Shown: one piece after another, positions 1-8,812 of the stretch
Numbering within the stretch: position 1 is the stretch's first letter
How the letters are laid out: each line of letters opens with the position of its first letter
NCBI RefSeq assembly: GCF_003482105.1
Contig: NZ_QULM01000003.1
Span: 62,432 to 126,431 of the forward strand
From: Coprococcus sp. OM04-5BH
GTDB taxonomy: Bacteria; Bacillota; Clostridia; Lachnospirales; Lachnospiraceae
Length of the DNA stretch: 64,000 nt
Reading direction: 5' to 3'
Notes under the pieces: generated by a model
Told to the model about the DNA's origin: nothing
What the model saw: the letters and a program-made list of their open reading frames with translations, nothing else
Database searches by the model: none
Made by a program: the position numbers and the translations under genes

Positions 1-2
1 GT

Positions 3-143
3 CAGGCAGTTGTGGAAATAAAAAATGATCTGATAAGAACGATGGGAGAATGTCGTGATGTGACAGACCAATATCAAACCGGACGAAGTGCATATTTGCG
101 ACTGGGACAATTATTTATGAGATTATTTGCTGGATTGCTATAA
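3..143 (+). CDS. C-terminal end of a truncated unknown protein
   Basis: An open frame enters from the left edge and ends at TAA 141-143, leaving 47 residues that finish in a basic-hydrophobic tail (LGQLFMRLFAGLL). A hairpin terminator follows at once, so this looks like a real gene end. A tail of this kind resembles the end of cardiolipin synthases, and a phospholipase D-like gene comes next, but the fragment is too short to assign. Family assignment is inference only. Confidence 0.4.
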   Translation, partial: QAVVEIKNDLIRTMGECRDVTDQYQTGRSAYLRLGQLFMRLFAGLL

Positions 144-154
144 GAATCTGATGA

Positions 155-212
155 AACGACCTTTCAAAAAACAGTTGATTTAGAAGTTAACTGTTTTTGA
201 AAGGCCGTTTTT
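155..212 (+). terminator. Rho-independent terminator
   Basis: A long inverted repeat has arms 155-176 and 189-209 with one mismatch, and ends in a T run. It separates the truncated upstream gene from the phospholipase D-like operon. Confidence 0.8.
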
Positions 213-340
213 GCTATATCTAACAGTCTGTTGTACAAAGAAGATTTTGCATGGATGAAAAAACAAACCTTGTTGAGGTTAAATTGAGATTGACTTTGTA
301 TTGTATAAGTATGAAATAAAAAGGAATCAGGTGATGTACA

Positions 341-1774
341 ATGATAAAGCATAAAATATGTAAAATCCTTCTTGTTATACTGGCAATTTTTTTATGTGTG
401 GCTTTTTATGAATTGCTCGGAATCTGCGTTGCATATAAAAAGCAGCCGGAAGTGTCCAATACAACCAAAAAAGAAACAAAAAATGGGTCATGGAACGAAT
501 GCAGTGAAAATACAGAACGGGCAGTAATCATAGAAAAGAATCCAGAAGCGCTTTTACAAAGAGTGCGTTTGATCAAGAATGCAAAAAAGGAAATTATTCT
601 TTCTACTTTTGCATTTCAATCCGATGAAAGTGGAAAATTGATTTTAGGAGCACTGCATGATGCGGCAGACAGAGGTGTACATATTCGTCTGTTAGTAGAT
701 GGAATGGAGAGCTGGATTGATATGGAAGGAAATCCGTATTTCTATGGATTATCTTCCCATGAGAATGTTGAAATTAAACTATATAATAAGGCCAATCCGT
801 TGAAACCATGGAAGATGATGGGTAGAATGCATGATAAATATTTGATTGCAGATGGAAAGAGATATATTCTTGGGGGAAGAAATACACACAATTATTTCCT
901 GGGTGATTTTCCGGGACATAAGAACTATGACAGAGACGTGTTAGTGGTTTGCGATGAACCTGAGAAAGAAAATTCAGTTAACCAGTTGTTAGAGTATTTT
1001 GAAACCATATGGAATCAGGAAGACAGTGGTTATTTTCATGACAATAAAAAACTGGCAAATAGAAAATCTGTAAAGAACGCAGTTTTAGAGTTGCAGAACG
1101 GCTATCAGAAATATTTTGAAGAGAATAAGGAAAGAATCTGCGATACCGATTACACGGACGAAACTTTTGAGACAGAAAAGATTGCATTAGTGTCAAATCC
1201 TATTCACACAGGTTCCAAAGAACCAGTAGTGTGGTATCAGTTGGGAGAATTGATGAAAAATGCAAAAAATCGTGTGAAGATCCACACGCCATATATTATC
1301 TGTAATGATAAGATGTATAATACATGGGAGGAGATTGCAGAGAACGTTTCAGATTTTTCTATCATGACAAATTCAGTTGCGAATAATGGGAATCCATTTG
1401 GGGCTGCCGATTATGCGAAAAACAGAAATAGAATCTTAAGTACAGGAATTAATATCTGGGAATATGAAGGCGGTTATTCATACCACGGAAAAAGTATTCT
1501 GATTGACGATGATCTGTCTGTAATCGGTTCCTTTAATATGGACATGAGAAGTGCATATCTGGATACGGAACTGATGCTTGTAATTCGCAGTAAAGATATT
1601 AATAAACAGTTGGAAGAGGGCATGATGGAATATGAAAGAGTGTCCCGCCAGGTATTGGAAGATGGAACCTATCGTGATCCATATCATGTAGAGCCAATCG
1701 AATTAACAAAGAAACGTCAGAGAAAAATATTTTTGGTACAGCATCTGCTTGGATGGGCAAGGTATCTGTTTTAA
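341..1774 (+). CDS. Phospholipase D / cardiolipin synthase-like membrane protein
   Basis: This 477-residue protein has an N-terminal membrane anchor (about residues 8-30) followed by two phospholipase D half-domains. Each carries an HxKx4D signature: HDKYLIAD from His164 and HGKSILIDD from His382. In the family, the two histidines form one active site that transfers a phosphatidyl group, as in bacterial cardiolipin synthase; some members instead hydrolyse phospholipid or nucleic acid. The single anchor and external orientation suggest action at the outer membrane face. It is the first gene of an operon with a two-component system and a CDP-alcohol phosphatidyltransferase, whose likely product (phosphatidylglycerol) is the substrate of a cardiolipin synthase. 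Substrate is inferred from this context. Confidence 0.8.
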   Translation: MIKHKICKILLVILAIFLCVAFYELLGICVAYKKQPEVSNTTKKETKNGSWNECSENTERAVIIEKNPEALLQRVRLIKNAKKEIILSTFAFQSDESGKLILGALHDAADRGVHIRLLVDGMESWIDMEGNPYFYGLSSHENVEIKLYNKANPLKPWKMMGRMHDKYLIADGKRYILGGRNTHNYFLGDFPGHKNYDRDVLVVCDEPEKENSVNQLLEYFETIWNQEDSGYFHDNKKLANRKSVKNAVLELQNGYQKYFEENKERICDTDYTDETFETEKIALVSNPIHTGSKEPVVWYQLGELMKNAKNRVKIHTPYIICNDKMYNTWEEIAENVSDFSIMTNSVANNGNPFGAADYAKNRNRILSTGINIWEYEGGYSYHGKSILIDDDLSVIGSFNMDMRSAYLDTELMLVIRSKDINKQLEEGMMEYERVSRQVLEDGTYRDPYHVEPIELTKKRQRKIFLVQHLLGWARYLF

Positions 1775-1791
1775 TAAGGAGGAAGGAAAAC

Positions 1792-2463
1792 GTGTTTCAA
1801 ATATTGATTGTAGAAGATGATAAAGAATTAAGCCAGCTATTCCAAAAAGTGCTTGAGAAGAATGGATATCAGGTCAAAAGTGCATCGGATGGAGCACAGG
1901 CATTAGAAGTATTGGATAAGGAATATATTGATCTGATCATTTCTGATATTATGATGCCGGTTATGGATGGCTATGAACTGGTGTCAGAACTTCGTTCAGC
2001 AGGATATCAGATACCAGTGCTTATGATCACTGCGAAAGGTTCCTTTGATGATATGCGTCAGGGATTTCTTTCGGGAAGTGACGATTATATGGTAAAACCG
2101 GTAAATGTGAATGAAATGGTTTTAAGAGTTGGAGCACTGCTTCGCCGTGCACAGATACTGAATGAACACAAAATTGTGATCGGTTCAACAGAGTTTGATT
2201 ATGATGCAATGACGGTTACAACTGATAAGGAAAGTCTTGTTTTGCCTAAAAAAGAATTCCTGCTTTTATATAAGCTTGCAGCTTCGCCAGGCAGAACATT
2301 TACAAAACAACAGTTGATGGATGAAGTATGGGGATACGAGACGGAGGCAGACCCACATACGATAGAGGTACATATAGGAAGAATCAGAGAGCGTTTTAAA
2401 GATAACCCTGATTTTGAAATCGTAACAATGCGTGGAATTGGATACAAGGTGGTGAAAAAATAA
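1792..2463 (+). CDS. OmpR/PhoB-family response regulator
   Basis: A receiver domain (residues 1-115) has phospho-acceptor Asp52 within LIISDIMMPVMDGYE, a Thr in MITAKG and the conserved Lys in VKPVN. A winged-helix DNA-binding domain follows and ends in GIGYKV. The start is taken as GTG 1792 because AAGGAGG lies at 1777-1783 with good spacing and the protein then begins directly with the beta strand FQILIVEDD. A longer in-frame start at 1753 would overlap the upstream gene. The stop overlaps the kinase start (TAATG), so the two are translationally coupled. It likely controls this lipid operon, though no binding site was identified. Confidence 0.92.
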   Translation: MFQILIVEDDKELSQLFQKVLEKNGYQVKSASDGAQALEVLDKEYIDLIISDIMMPVMDGYELVSELRSAGYQIPVLMITAKGSFDDMRQGFLSGSDDYMVKPVNVNEMVLRVGALLRRAQILNEHKIVIGSTEFDYDAMTVTTDKESLVLPKKEFLLLYKLAASPGRTFTKQQLMDEVWGYETEADPHTIEVHIGRIRERFKDNPDFEIVTMRGIGYKVVKK

Positions 2464-3506
2464 TGGAACAAAAGAAAGAAAAAGGATTGCGGATCCGATC
2501 CTGTCTGACTGGTGCAATCTGGCTGGCACTTGTATTTTCAACAGTCATATCTGCTTTATTATTTGCTTTTTTGAATCATTTTTTTAATCTGCCGGGCAGC
2601 ATACCTGTGCTTGGCTGGCTTTTGATTTTCAATACATTGATTGCAGGGCTGATCACTTCCTTTATTAATGCAAAGTTACTGGAACCAATTACCAGACTTA
2701 GTAAAGCAATGAAGGAAGTTTCTCGGGGAGATTTTGAACAGCATTTGGAAACGAACAGCCGTATAGCAGAAGTTGGAGAATCTTATCAGAGTTTTAATGT
2801 GATGACAAAAGAACTTCGTGCAACAGAGGTGCTGCAGATGGATTTTGTATCTAATGTTTCTCATGAGTTTAAGACCCCGATTAATGCCATTGAAGGATAT
2901 ACAATGCTGCTTCAGGGAGAAGAACTGTCTCTGGATCAAGAGGAATATGTAGAAAAAATCTTATTTAACACCCAAAGACTTTCCGGATTGGTTGGAAATA
3001 TTTTGCTGTTATCCAAGTTAGAGAATCAGAACATACCAATGAAAAAAACAGAATATCGTTTGGATGAACAGATCCGTCAGGCATTTCTTTCCCTGGAGAC
3101 AAAATGGACAGAAAAAGAAATTGGTTTCCAGGTAGAGCTGGAGGAAGTTAAATATACTGGGAATGAAGGACTTTTTATGCATATATGGATGAATCTTTTA
3201 GATAATGCGATTAAGTTCAGTCCTGCAAAGGGGACAATTATGATGTTTCTGAAGCAGGAAAAGGATTCTGTAATGTTTATTCTGGAAGATGAAGGACCGG
3301 GAATAGAGGATGATGTGAAAACCAGAATATTTGATAAATTTTATCAGGCAGACGGTTCTCACAAAGCAGAAGGAAATGGTCTTGGCCTTGCACTTGTGAA
3401 ACGGATCGTAGATAGTGCTGGCGGGACAATCAAGGCAGAAAACCGGGAATATGGTGGATGCAGATTTGTTGTAGAGCTTCCAATACAGAAAGATGAGGCC
3501 ATATAA
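2463..3506 (+). CDS. Membrane sensor histidine kinase
   Basis: The 347-residue kinase has two transmembrane segments (about 15-37 and 44-66) with almost no extracellular loop. A HAMP linker, a HisKA dimerisation domain with His134 in VSNVSHEFKTPINAIEGY, and an HATPase domain follow. The ATPase shows the N box (NLLDNAIKFSP), G1 (EDEGPGIEDD) and G2 (GNGLGLAL). The tiny sensor loop is typical of intramembrane-sensing kinases that respond to envelope stress, which fits a lipid operon. It partners the regulator encoded immediately upstream. Signal and targets are inferred. Confidence 0.92.
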   Translation: MEQKKEKGLRIRSCLTGAIWLALVFSTVISALLFAFLNHFFNLPGSIPVLGWLLIFNTLIAGLITSFINAKLLEPITRLSKAMKEVSRGDFEQHLETNSRIAEVGESYQSFNVMTKELRATEVLQMDFVSNVSHEFKTPINAIEGYTMLLQGEELSLDQEEYVEKILFNTQRLSGLVGNILLLSKLENQNIPMKKTEYRLDEQIRQAFLSLETKWTEKEIGFQVELEEVKYTGNEGLFMHIWMNLLDNAIKFSPAKGTIMMFLKQEKDSVMFILEDEGPGIEDDVKTRIFDKFYQADGSHKAEGNGLGLALVKRIVDSAGGTIKAENREYGGCRFVVELPIQKDEAI

Positions 3507-3537
3507 GTTTAAGAAAAACAGATAGAGGAGGAATTAC

Positions 3538-4602
3538 ATGACATTTTATCAGGAATTGCAGTTAAATCAGGCAGGTTCTAAAAATCTGTTGAAAAAGAGT
3601 GAAACAGTGAAAGAAAAATCATATCATATACTGGTATATTTGGTAAAGATAGCTGTTACAATGGCATTTTGTTTTTTATTTGTTACTATTTTCAGTATCT
3701 TATTTGGAAATGAGAATAGTATTGTGGGTGTAGTAGTTTTATTATGCCTTATGGTATTTCGGAATGCGGATCTGGGGATCCACACCGGACAATCTACGAT
3801 GCTTTTGGCTTTGTTCTTTGTAATTATGACTGTATGTCCGCATTTAGCAAATCAGTTTTCACCGGTATTGGGAATGCTGTTAAATATTGCGGCACTGGCT
3901 GTGTTGATTCTGTTCGGATGCCATAATCCATTCATGTTTAATCAATCTACATTGGTTCTTGGGTATCTACTGCTATATGGTTATGATGTTACGGGAAAAA
4001 GCTATCAGATGCGATTAGTCGGAATGGCTTTAGGTGCGGCACTTACCTGCTTCGTATTTTATCGAAATCATAAAAACAGAACTTATAAAAGAAATCTGAA
4101 AGATCTGATACATGAATTTGATATCACTTCTTCCAGAACAAAATGGCAGATATGTCAGATTTTATGCGTACCGATTGTCCTTTGCATTGCAGAACTTTGT
4201 AATATGCCACGTGCAATGTGGGCTGGTATTGCGGCCATGTCCGTGATTTTGCCGTTTATGGAAGATATGCACTACAGAGTCCGTAAAAGGATTGTCGGAA
4301 ATATTGTAGGTGTTATATGTTTTACAGTATTATATTTTCTGCTTCCTTCGTCAATCTATGCATATATAGGAATTCTTGGTGGAATCGGTGTAGGATTTTC
4401 AGCACAATATGGCTGGCAGGCAGTATTTAACACATTTGGTGCTTTAGCCATTGCTGCAGAGACTTATGGACTACAAGGAGCGGTTAGTCTTAGAGTGATT
4501 CAAAATGTTTTTGGTGTTGTGTTTGCTTTAGCATTTTGTGTTATATTTTATTGGTTTATGTCTAAAAAAAAGGAAAGTGAGGTGACCGTACATGCAGAGT
4601 GA
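3538..4602 (+). CDS. FUSC-family-like integral membrane protein
   Basis: The 354-residue protein has a short cytoplasmic start and then two sets of hydrophobic helices (about 37-165 and 205-340) separated by a basic segment near residues 180-200. This two-bundle layout is that of FUSC / aromatic-acid-exporter-like permeases, although no diagnostic catalytic motif exists. AGGAGG at 3529-3534 supports the start. The end overlaps the following phosphatidyltransferase gene by 11 nt, so the two are probably co-translated. It may move an amphipathic compound or alter the bilayer; the substrate is unknown. Confidence 0.6.
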   Translation: MTFYQELQLNQAGSKNLLKKSETVKEKSYHILVYLVKIAVTMAFCFLFVTIFSILFGNENSIVGVVVLLCLMVFRNADLGIHTGQSTMLLALFFVIMTVCPHLANQFSPVLGMLLNIAALAVLILFGCHNPFMFNQSTLVLGYLLLYGYDVTGKSYQMRLVGMALGAALTCFVFYRNHKNRTYKRNLKDLIHEFDITSSRTKWQICQILCVPIVLCIAELCNMPRAMWAGIAAMSVILPFMEDMHYRVRKRIVGNIVGVICFTVLYFLLPSSIYAYIGILGGIGVGFSAQYGWQAVFNTFGALAIAAETYGLQGAVSLRVIQNVFGVVFALAFCVIFYWFMSKKKESEVTVHAE

Positions 4603-5164
4603 AGTGAATCAGGAAGAAAATTTGAATAGAATTATTACGATTCCTAATCTTCTTTCTTTTTTTCGGTTTTGTCTGATTCCGGTAATTATATGGAGTTATT
4701 GTGTAAAGAAAAATCCTCTGTTAGCTGGTGAAATCTTATTGCTGTCTGGTCTTACGGATCTTGCTGATGGATATATCGCAAGAAGATTCCATAGGATTAG
4801 TAATTTAGGAAAAATACTTGATCCGGTGGCTGATAAGCTGACACAGGCAGCGATGTTAATCTGTCTGTTTACTCGCTTTCCGCATGTGCTTCTTTTAATC
4901 GTAATAATGGCAGGTAAGGAGCTGTATATGGTAGTCAGTGGATGTCTTGTGATACGAAAGACAGGAAAAGTACATGGTGCAGACTGGCATGGAAAGATAG
5001 TAACCTTTTTATTATATGGAACTGCAGCGGTGCATATTATATGGTTCCACATTACACCGATGGTATCAGATCTGTTGATTGGTTTGTGCGCTATAATGAT
5101 GGTCATATCGGTCGCTCTGTATATTATCCAGAATACCAGGACTCTTAAGGGAGAGACTGTATAA
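4592..5164 (+). CDS. CDP-alcohol phosphatidyltransferase (PgsA-like)
   Basis: The protein is 190 residues with about five or six membrane helices. It carries the complete CDP-alcohol transferase signature from Asp56, D-x2-DG-x2-AR-x8-G-x3-D-x3-D. The family condenses CDP-diacylglycerol with an alcohol; the length and the start (IPNLLSFFR) match phosphatidylglycerophosphate synthase PgsA best. Together with the phospholipase D-like protein at the head of the operon it could form a phosphatidylglycerol-to-cardiolipin route. It is the last gene before a decayed accessory region. Whether it duplicates a housekeeping pgsA elsewhere cannot be seen here. Confidence 0.85.
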   Translation: MQSEVNQEENLNRIITIPNLLSFFRFCLIPVIIWSYCVKKNPLLAGEILLLSGLTDLADGYIARRFHRISNLGKILDPVADKLTQAAMLICLFTRFPHVLLLIVIMAGKELYMVVSGCLVIRKTGKVHGADWHGKIVTFLLYGTAAVHIIWFHITPMVSDLLIGLCAIMMVISVALYIIQNTRTLKGETV

Positions 5165-5361
5165 GCAATTTTATATTGCAATGACTAGAAAAACATTTAG
5201 GAGAAGATAGATATAAACAGTAAGTCAAACACACAAACTATGGAGTCTTTAGTAGGTTTAATAAAATTTTAGATAGAAAATAAATCATTCAATTTCATTT
5301 AGATAAGGTTTTTTATGACAAAAAGACAGATTACTTATCTGCCTTATAATGGTAACGAGAT

Positions 5362-5700
5362 TTATGCAACCCGATACATGAAATCCCTATTTTTCTTTGG
5401 ACGGAGGTGGATAGGATATTTTCGATTGTACCTGACAGGTGTCAGATACTTTTGTATGAGAAGCATGGACTCTGTTTCGTTACCACCGTGTTTGAGATAT
5501 GCCCTGCATATGTTTACTGCATTTGAAACGGATTTACTCTGCATCTGGAGCATAAACTGAATATACTCGCGGAAAGAAAGTTTGCGGTTCCTGGTAAAAT
5601 CACTTTCCGGATTACGGCAGAACATGGAGTGAATTTCATCAAGTTCTGTGATGCAGTTGTCGAGTGTGGATTTTAAATTAGATAAGAAAAAATCAGCCAT
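5362..5700 (-). pseudogene. IS4-type transposase N-terminal remnant
   Basis: This is a 112-residue reading frame on the minus strand with a ribosome site (AAGGAGG) ahead of ATG 5700. The first 60 residues, including NPESDFTRNRKLSF and a following hydrophobic stretch, resemble the N-terminus of IS4-family transposases common in Lachnospiraceae. After that the similarity fades, and the DDE catalytic region (roughly 300 more residues) is missing. No terminal inverted repeats were found. The best reading is a deletion remnant of an insertion sequence; the similarity is recalled, not searched. Confidence 0.55.
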
Positions 5701-5806
5701 AATGAGCCTCCTTGAAATATGTTTATAATCAAGGCTTGCACAACATATATTGGCTTACTTGTCAACTGTTTTTTGTAATATTTTTAAAGTTTTTAGGCAT
5801 AAAAAC

Positions 5807-5833
5807 AGTGGCTTTCTATGACAGAAAACCACT
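5807..5833 (+). terminator. Small hairpin, possible terminator
   Basis: Arms 5807-5817 and 5823-5833 pair with one mismatch around a 5-nt loop. A short A/T-rich tail follows but no clear T run, so terminator activity is uncertain. Confidence 0.35.
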
Positions 5834-5879
5834 AAAATGATGCTTAACTGAATGGCATTGCTTTATCACCACTTTAAAA

Positions 5880-6131
5880 ATGGTTGTTTTATGGCAGATA
5901 GACAAGCTAAATGCACTTGTGGGGAAATATGTGAATCTGGAATATCAACTGCCAAACGGACAAAAAGTGAAATTCCTTGATGATCAGAAAACCTATCTGG
6001 GGAATCAACTGGGATCTGAATTCGGAGGAGACAGATGTTTTGGCATTCTGGCAGGCATGGATTTTATTCTGGTATGTACATATGAGAAGGATGGGGAAAA
6101 TCCGGAGCTGTTGCTTTATAAAAAGAGATAG
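5880..6131 (+). CDS. Hypothetical 83-residue protein
   Basis: The frame encodes 83 residues with a soluble, mixed alpha/beta-looking composition and no recognised motif, signal or membrane segment. No good ribosome site precedes ATG 5880; ATG 5892 is an alternative start. It lies between an IS remnant and a tetR gene, so it may be the tail of a larger gene cut by rearrangement. I do not recognise it. Confidence 0.35.
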   Translation: MVVLWQIDKLNALVGKYVNLEYQLPNGQKVKFLDDQKTYLGNQLGSEFGGDRCFGILAGMDFILVCTYEKDGENPELLLYKKR

Positions 6132-6151
6132 TATAAGCAAAAAGAAAAACC

Positions 6152-6201
6152 TTGACAAATAAACGACCGTTTACTATCATTAAGATGTAAACGGTCGTTT
6201 A
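6152..6201 (+). promoter_or_regulatory. tetR promoter with twin palindromic operators
   Basis: A strong sigma-A-type promoter has TTGACA at 6152-6157 and TATCAT at 6175-6180, separated by 17 nt. Two near-palindromes of form AAACG-N2-CGTTT lie at 6161-6172, inside the spacer, and 6189-6200, just after the -10. They are also exact reverse complements of each other. This is the geometry expected for autorepression by the TetR protein encoded directly downstream. Confidence 0.85.
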
Positions 6202-6222
6202 TTTGTCGTGGAGGGAATGTGC

Positions 6223-6816
6223 ATGGGTAATAGGAAAGAGGAAATATTAATTGTGGCACTGCATCTGTTCGCCAGAGATGGTTACGAGGCTGTCTCAGTC
6301 AGCCAGATAGCAGGAGAACTTGATATGACAAAAGGGGCATTGTACCGTCATTACAAAAGCAAAAGAGATATTTTTGACTGTATTGTGCAGCGTATGGAGC
6401 AGCAGGATGGTGAACAGGCAACAGAATATGATATGCCACAAGAGAATAAAGAGAAAATGCCTGAAAAGTATGAGGAAGTATCATTTGATGATTTTGTGGG
6501 ATACAGCAAGTCTATGTTTGAATACTGGACAGAGGATGATTTTGCATCATCGTTTCGGAAGATGCTGACAATAGAGCAATTTCGCAGTGAAGAGATGCAG
6601 AATTTATATCAGCAATATCTGGTATCCGGACCGGCAGAATACGTGAAGGATCTGTTCAAAAATATGGGAATAAAAAATCCGGAAGAGAAGGCAGTTAAAT
6701 TTTATGCAAATATGTTTTTCTATTATAGCATGTATGATGGAGCAGCAGACAAGACGAAGGCAAAAAGGCAGTTTGAACAGATGGTGGATAAAATTGCAGA
6801 GGAAATAAAACAGTAA
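6223..6816 (+). CDS. TetR/AcrR-family transcriptional regulator
   Basis: The N-terminal helix-turn-helix (about residues 8-52, with the recognition region DMTKGALYRHYKSKRDIF) is typical of TetR repressors. The variable C-terminal ligand domain has no assignable ligand. ATG 6223 is preferred because GGAGG at 6210-6214 is 8 nt upstream; the ATG at 6217 and GTG at 6208 are too close to it. The promoter carries two palindromes that are probably its own operators. The MATE exporter 300 nt downstream in the same direction is the likely regulated target, a common repressor/efflux pairing. Confidence 0.9.
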   Translation: MGNRKEEILIVALHLFARDGYEAVSVSQIAGELDMTKGALYRHYKSKRDIFDCIVQRMEQQDGEQATEYDMPQENKEKMPEKYEEVSFDDFVGYSKSMFEYWTEDDFASSFRKMLTIEQFRSEEMQNLYQQYLVSGPAEYVKDLFKNMGIKNPEEKAVKFYANMFFYYSMYDGAADKTKAKRQFEQMVDKIAEEIKQ

Positions 6817-6931
6817 CATAAGAGAGGATATAAAAGAAGTGGAAAACAGTAATATTAGAGTAATTATGGTTGTGAATTATCTAAAATGTATATGGAGGTT
6901 AGCTGATATGGTTTTGTGAGGAAAATGCTGT

Positions 6932-7054
6932 ATGATAAAGAAAAAGAATTTATTGAATTATTGTGGATTACTTGGAGCAGATGATAAGAGCTGGGTGGTA
7001 AAGCTTCTGGAAGAACATATGGATCATTTCCTACAGGAAATGCAGGCAGGCTGA
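6932..7054 (+). CDS. Possible 40-residue small ORF
   Basis: A short frame starting at ATG 6932 reads as a plausible soluble helical peptide ending EEHMDHFLQEMQAG. It lies in the 296-nt space between tetR and the MATE gene. No convincing ribosome site is present, and another overlapping frame from ATG 6925 is equally plausible. It may be the remnant of a gene that suffered a frameshift. No function can be offered. Confidence 0.2.
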   Translation: MIKKKNLLNYCGLLGADDKSWVVKLLEEHMDHFLQEMQAG

Positions 7055-7112
7055 GAGAATGAAGCATTGTGAATGATGTATCAAGGCAATTACAAAGGAG
7101 GTAAATACGGAC

Positions 7113-8462
7113 ATGGGTACATTTGAACATGATCTTACAAAAGGGAATATATGGAAACAGCTTGTGAAGTTTGCTGTGCCATTCTTTATTAGTAATTTGA
7201 TCCAGTCTTTATATAGTCTGGTTGACCTGATCATTTTAGGACATTTTGGTGGAACAAATTCTATATCAGCAGCAAATATTGGAGGACAGGTACTTGTGAT
7301 TCTGACAAATCTGGCAGCAGGTTTGGCAGGAGGGGGAACGGTGATGATCGGAAATTATCTGGGCTCTAAGCAAAAAGATAAAATTAATGGGACAATTAGT
7401 ACATTACTTATTACATTGATGGTTATGGCAGCAGTATTTATGGTTTTGTTATTTATATTTGAACACCCCTTACTGCGTCTGCTGGATACTCCGGATGAAG
7501 CGTATGGTCAGGCAGGGCAATATATGTTTATTTGTTCTATCGGTCTATTGTTTATTTATGGATATAATGCATTGAGTGCAATTATGCGTGGACTTGGCGA
7601 CAGTCGTACTCCGATGATATTTGTTATAATTGCCTGTGCGATCAACATTATACTGGATCTGGTTTTAGTGGCCGGATTTCATATGGGAGCAGGTGGTGCG
7701 GCATTTGCAACTATATTTGCACAAGGCTGCTCGATGCTGTTTTGTATCCTATATTTGAAAAGGCATGATTTCATGTTTGATTTCAGAGCTTCATCGTTTC
7801 ATTTTGTAAAAGAAGAATTTCATACTTTGCTTCGTTGCGGCCTTCCGCTTAGTATTCAGATGGTAGGAACCAATTTTTCGTTCCTGATTCTGACAACATT
7901 TATTAACAGGGCAGGAGGTGTAGATGCATCAGCAGCTGCCGGAATTGTTAATAATTTCAATGGATTTGCAATTTTGCCACAAGCAGCATTTAGTTCTGCT
8001 GCGGCAGCAATGATCGCCCAAAACATGGGAAAGGGAGATATAAAACGATCGGAAAAGACTATGCATTGTTGTCTGGTACTCTGCCTTGGCGTATCGGTAA
8101 TTGTTTTTGCATTGATGCACATCTTTCCAGAGCAGATATTTTATCTGTTTGGTGTAAAAGCTGATGTTCTGGCTTATGGTCTGCCATATATTTATGCTTT
8201 TTCATTTGAATATATCGGATTGCCATTTATCATGTCATTTAATACAGTATCAACTGCAACCGGAAATGGGTGGATTACACTGGTTGCCAATTTGACATCA
8301 GCATTTTTAGTTCGTATTCCGCTAGCATATTTTCTGGCGTTCGTGAGGGGATATGGTGTAAGCGGAATAGCAGCAGCCATACCGTTGGCTACAATTGTCG
8401 GGGCAATAATTTCATTTGTATTTTATTTGAGCGGCATTTGGCGAAAACATGTCATGTTATGA
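7113..8462 (+). CDS. MATE-family multidrug/toxin efflux transporter
   Basis: The protein is 449 residues with about twelve hydrophobic helices in two halves and the N-terminal MATE pattern KFAVPFFISNLIQSLYSLVD. Mid-protein features (GLGDSRTPM, GAGGAAFATIFAQG) fit the DinF/NorM superfamily. Such proteins export cationic drugs, toxins or metabolites in exchange for sodium or protons. AAGGAGG upstream of ATG 7113 gives a strong start. The TetR protein just upstream, behind a self-operator promoter, probably controls it. Substrate cannot be inferred. Confidence 0.9.
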   Translation: MGTFEHDLTKGNIWKQLVKFAVPFFISNLIQSLYSLVDLIILGHFGGTNSISAANIGGQVLVILTNLAAGLAGGGTVMIGNYLGSKQKDKINGTISTLLITLMVMAAVFMVLLFIFEHPLLRLLDTPDEAYGQAGQYMFICSIGLLFIYGYNALSAIMRGLGDSRTPMIFVIIACAINIILDLVLVAGFHMGAGGAAFATIFAQGCSMLFCILYLKRHDFMFDFRASSFHFVKEEFHTLLRCGLPLSIQMVGTNFSFLILTTFINRAGGVDASAAAGIVNNFNGFAILPQAAFSSAAAAMIAQNMGKGDIKRSEKTMHCCLVLCLGVSVIVFALMHIFPEQIFYLFGVKADVLAYGLPYIYAFSFEYIGLPFIMSFNTVSTATGNGWITLVANLTSAFLVRIPLAYFLAFVRGYGVSGIAAAIPLATIVGAIISFVFYLSGIWRKHVML

Positions 8463-8579
8463 AAAAATACTGGAAGAAGCTTTGCATGGATATTACGAAA
8501 GCTGTATTGCTACAATTGAGGATAATCAGATTGAGATCACAGTATAATTTGAAATGCAGGCATTTGAAAGGACAAAAAC

Positions 8580-8699
8580 ATGGCTTCAAGCAAAGAATAT
8601 TTACATTTTATATTAGAGCATTTATCTGATTTGGAAGAAATTAATTATCGTGCAATGATGGGAGAGAAGGCGCTGAAGGCGGTAATAGTTCCCAAATAA
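8580..8699 (+). pseudogene. TfoX N-terminal-domain fragment
   Basis: A 39-codon frame begins MASSKEYLHFILEHLSDLEE and continues through NYRAMMGE. This closely matches my knowledge of the start of TfoX/Sxy N-terminal-domain proteins (normally about 100 residues). After MMGE the expected core is missing and the frame ends within ten codons, so an internal deletion is likely. A GAAAGGA ribosome site is still present. A neighbouring 32-codon frame at 8449-8547, overlapping the MATE stop, is another possible scrap. Confidence 0.6.
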
Positions 8700-8718
8700 A
8701 TGAAAACTTTTCCAAAAT

Positions 8719-8787
8719 GTTCTTTAATATTATAAAATTAAAGAACGATATTTACAAATGTTCTTTTGAATGATAAAATTAAAGAAC
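8719..8787 (+). promoter_or_regulatory. Two tandem inverted repeats, abiE operators
   Basis: Two 28-bp inverted repeats lie head to tail ahead of the AbiE operon. The first has GTTCTTTAAT at 8719-8728 pairing with ATTAAAGAAC at 8737-8746. The second has GTTCTTT at 8760-8766 pairing with AAAGAAC at 8781-8787, within ATTAAAGAAC 8778-8787. Their centres are 41 bp apart, about four helical turns. Studied AbiEi antitoxins repress their own promoters by binding paired inverted repeats, so this is the expected site. Confidence 0.85.
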
Positions 8788-8812
8788 GCTTTGAGAAAGG
8801 CAGGTGATAGAT

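Noticed and set aside
4696..5181. 161-codon minus-strand frame
   Set aside because: Fully opposite the CDP-alcohol phosphatidyltransferase, which has a perfect family signature; no ribosome site.
8270..8629. 119-codon plus-strand frame overlapping the MATE gene end
   Set aside because: Out of frame with the MATE gene for most of its length and has no recognisable protein character.
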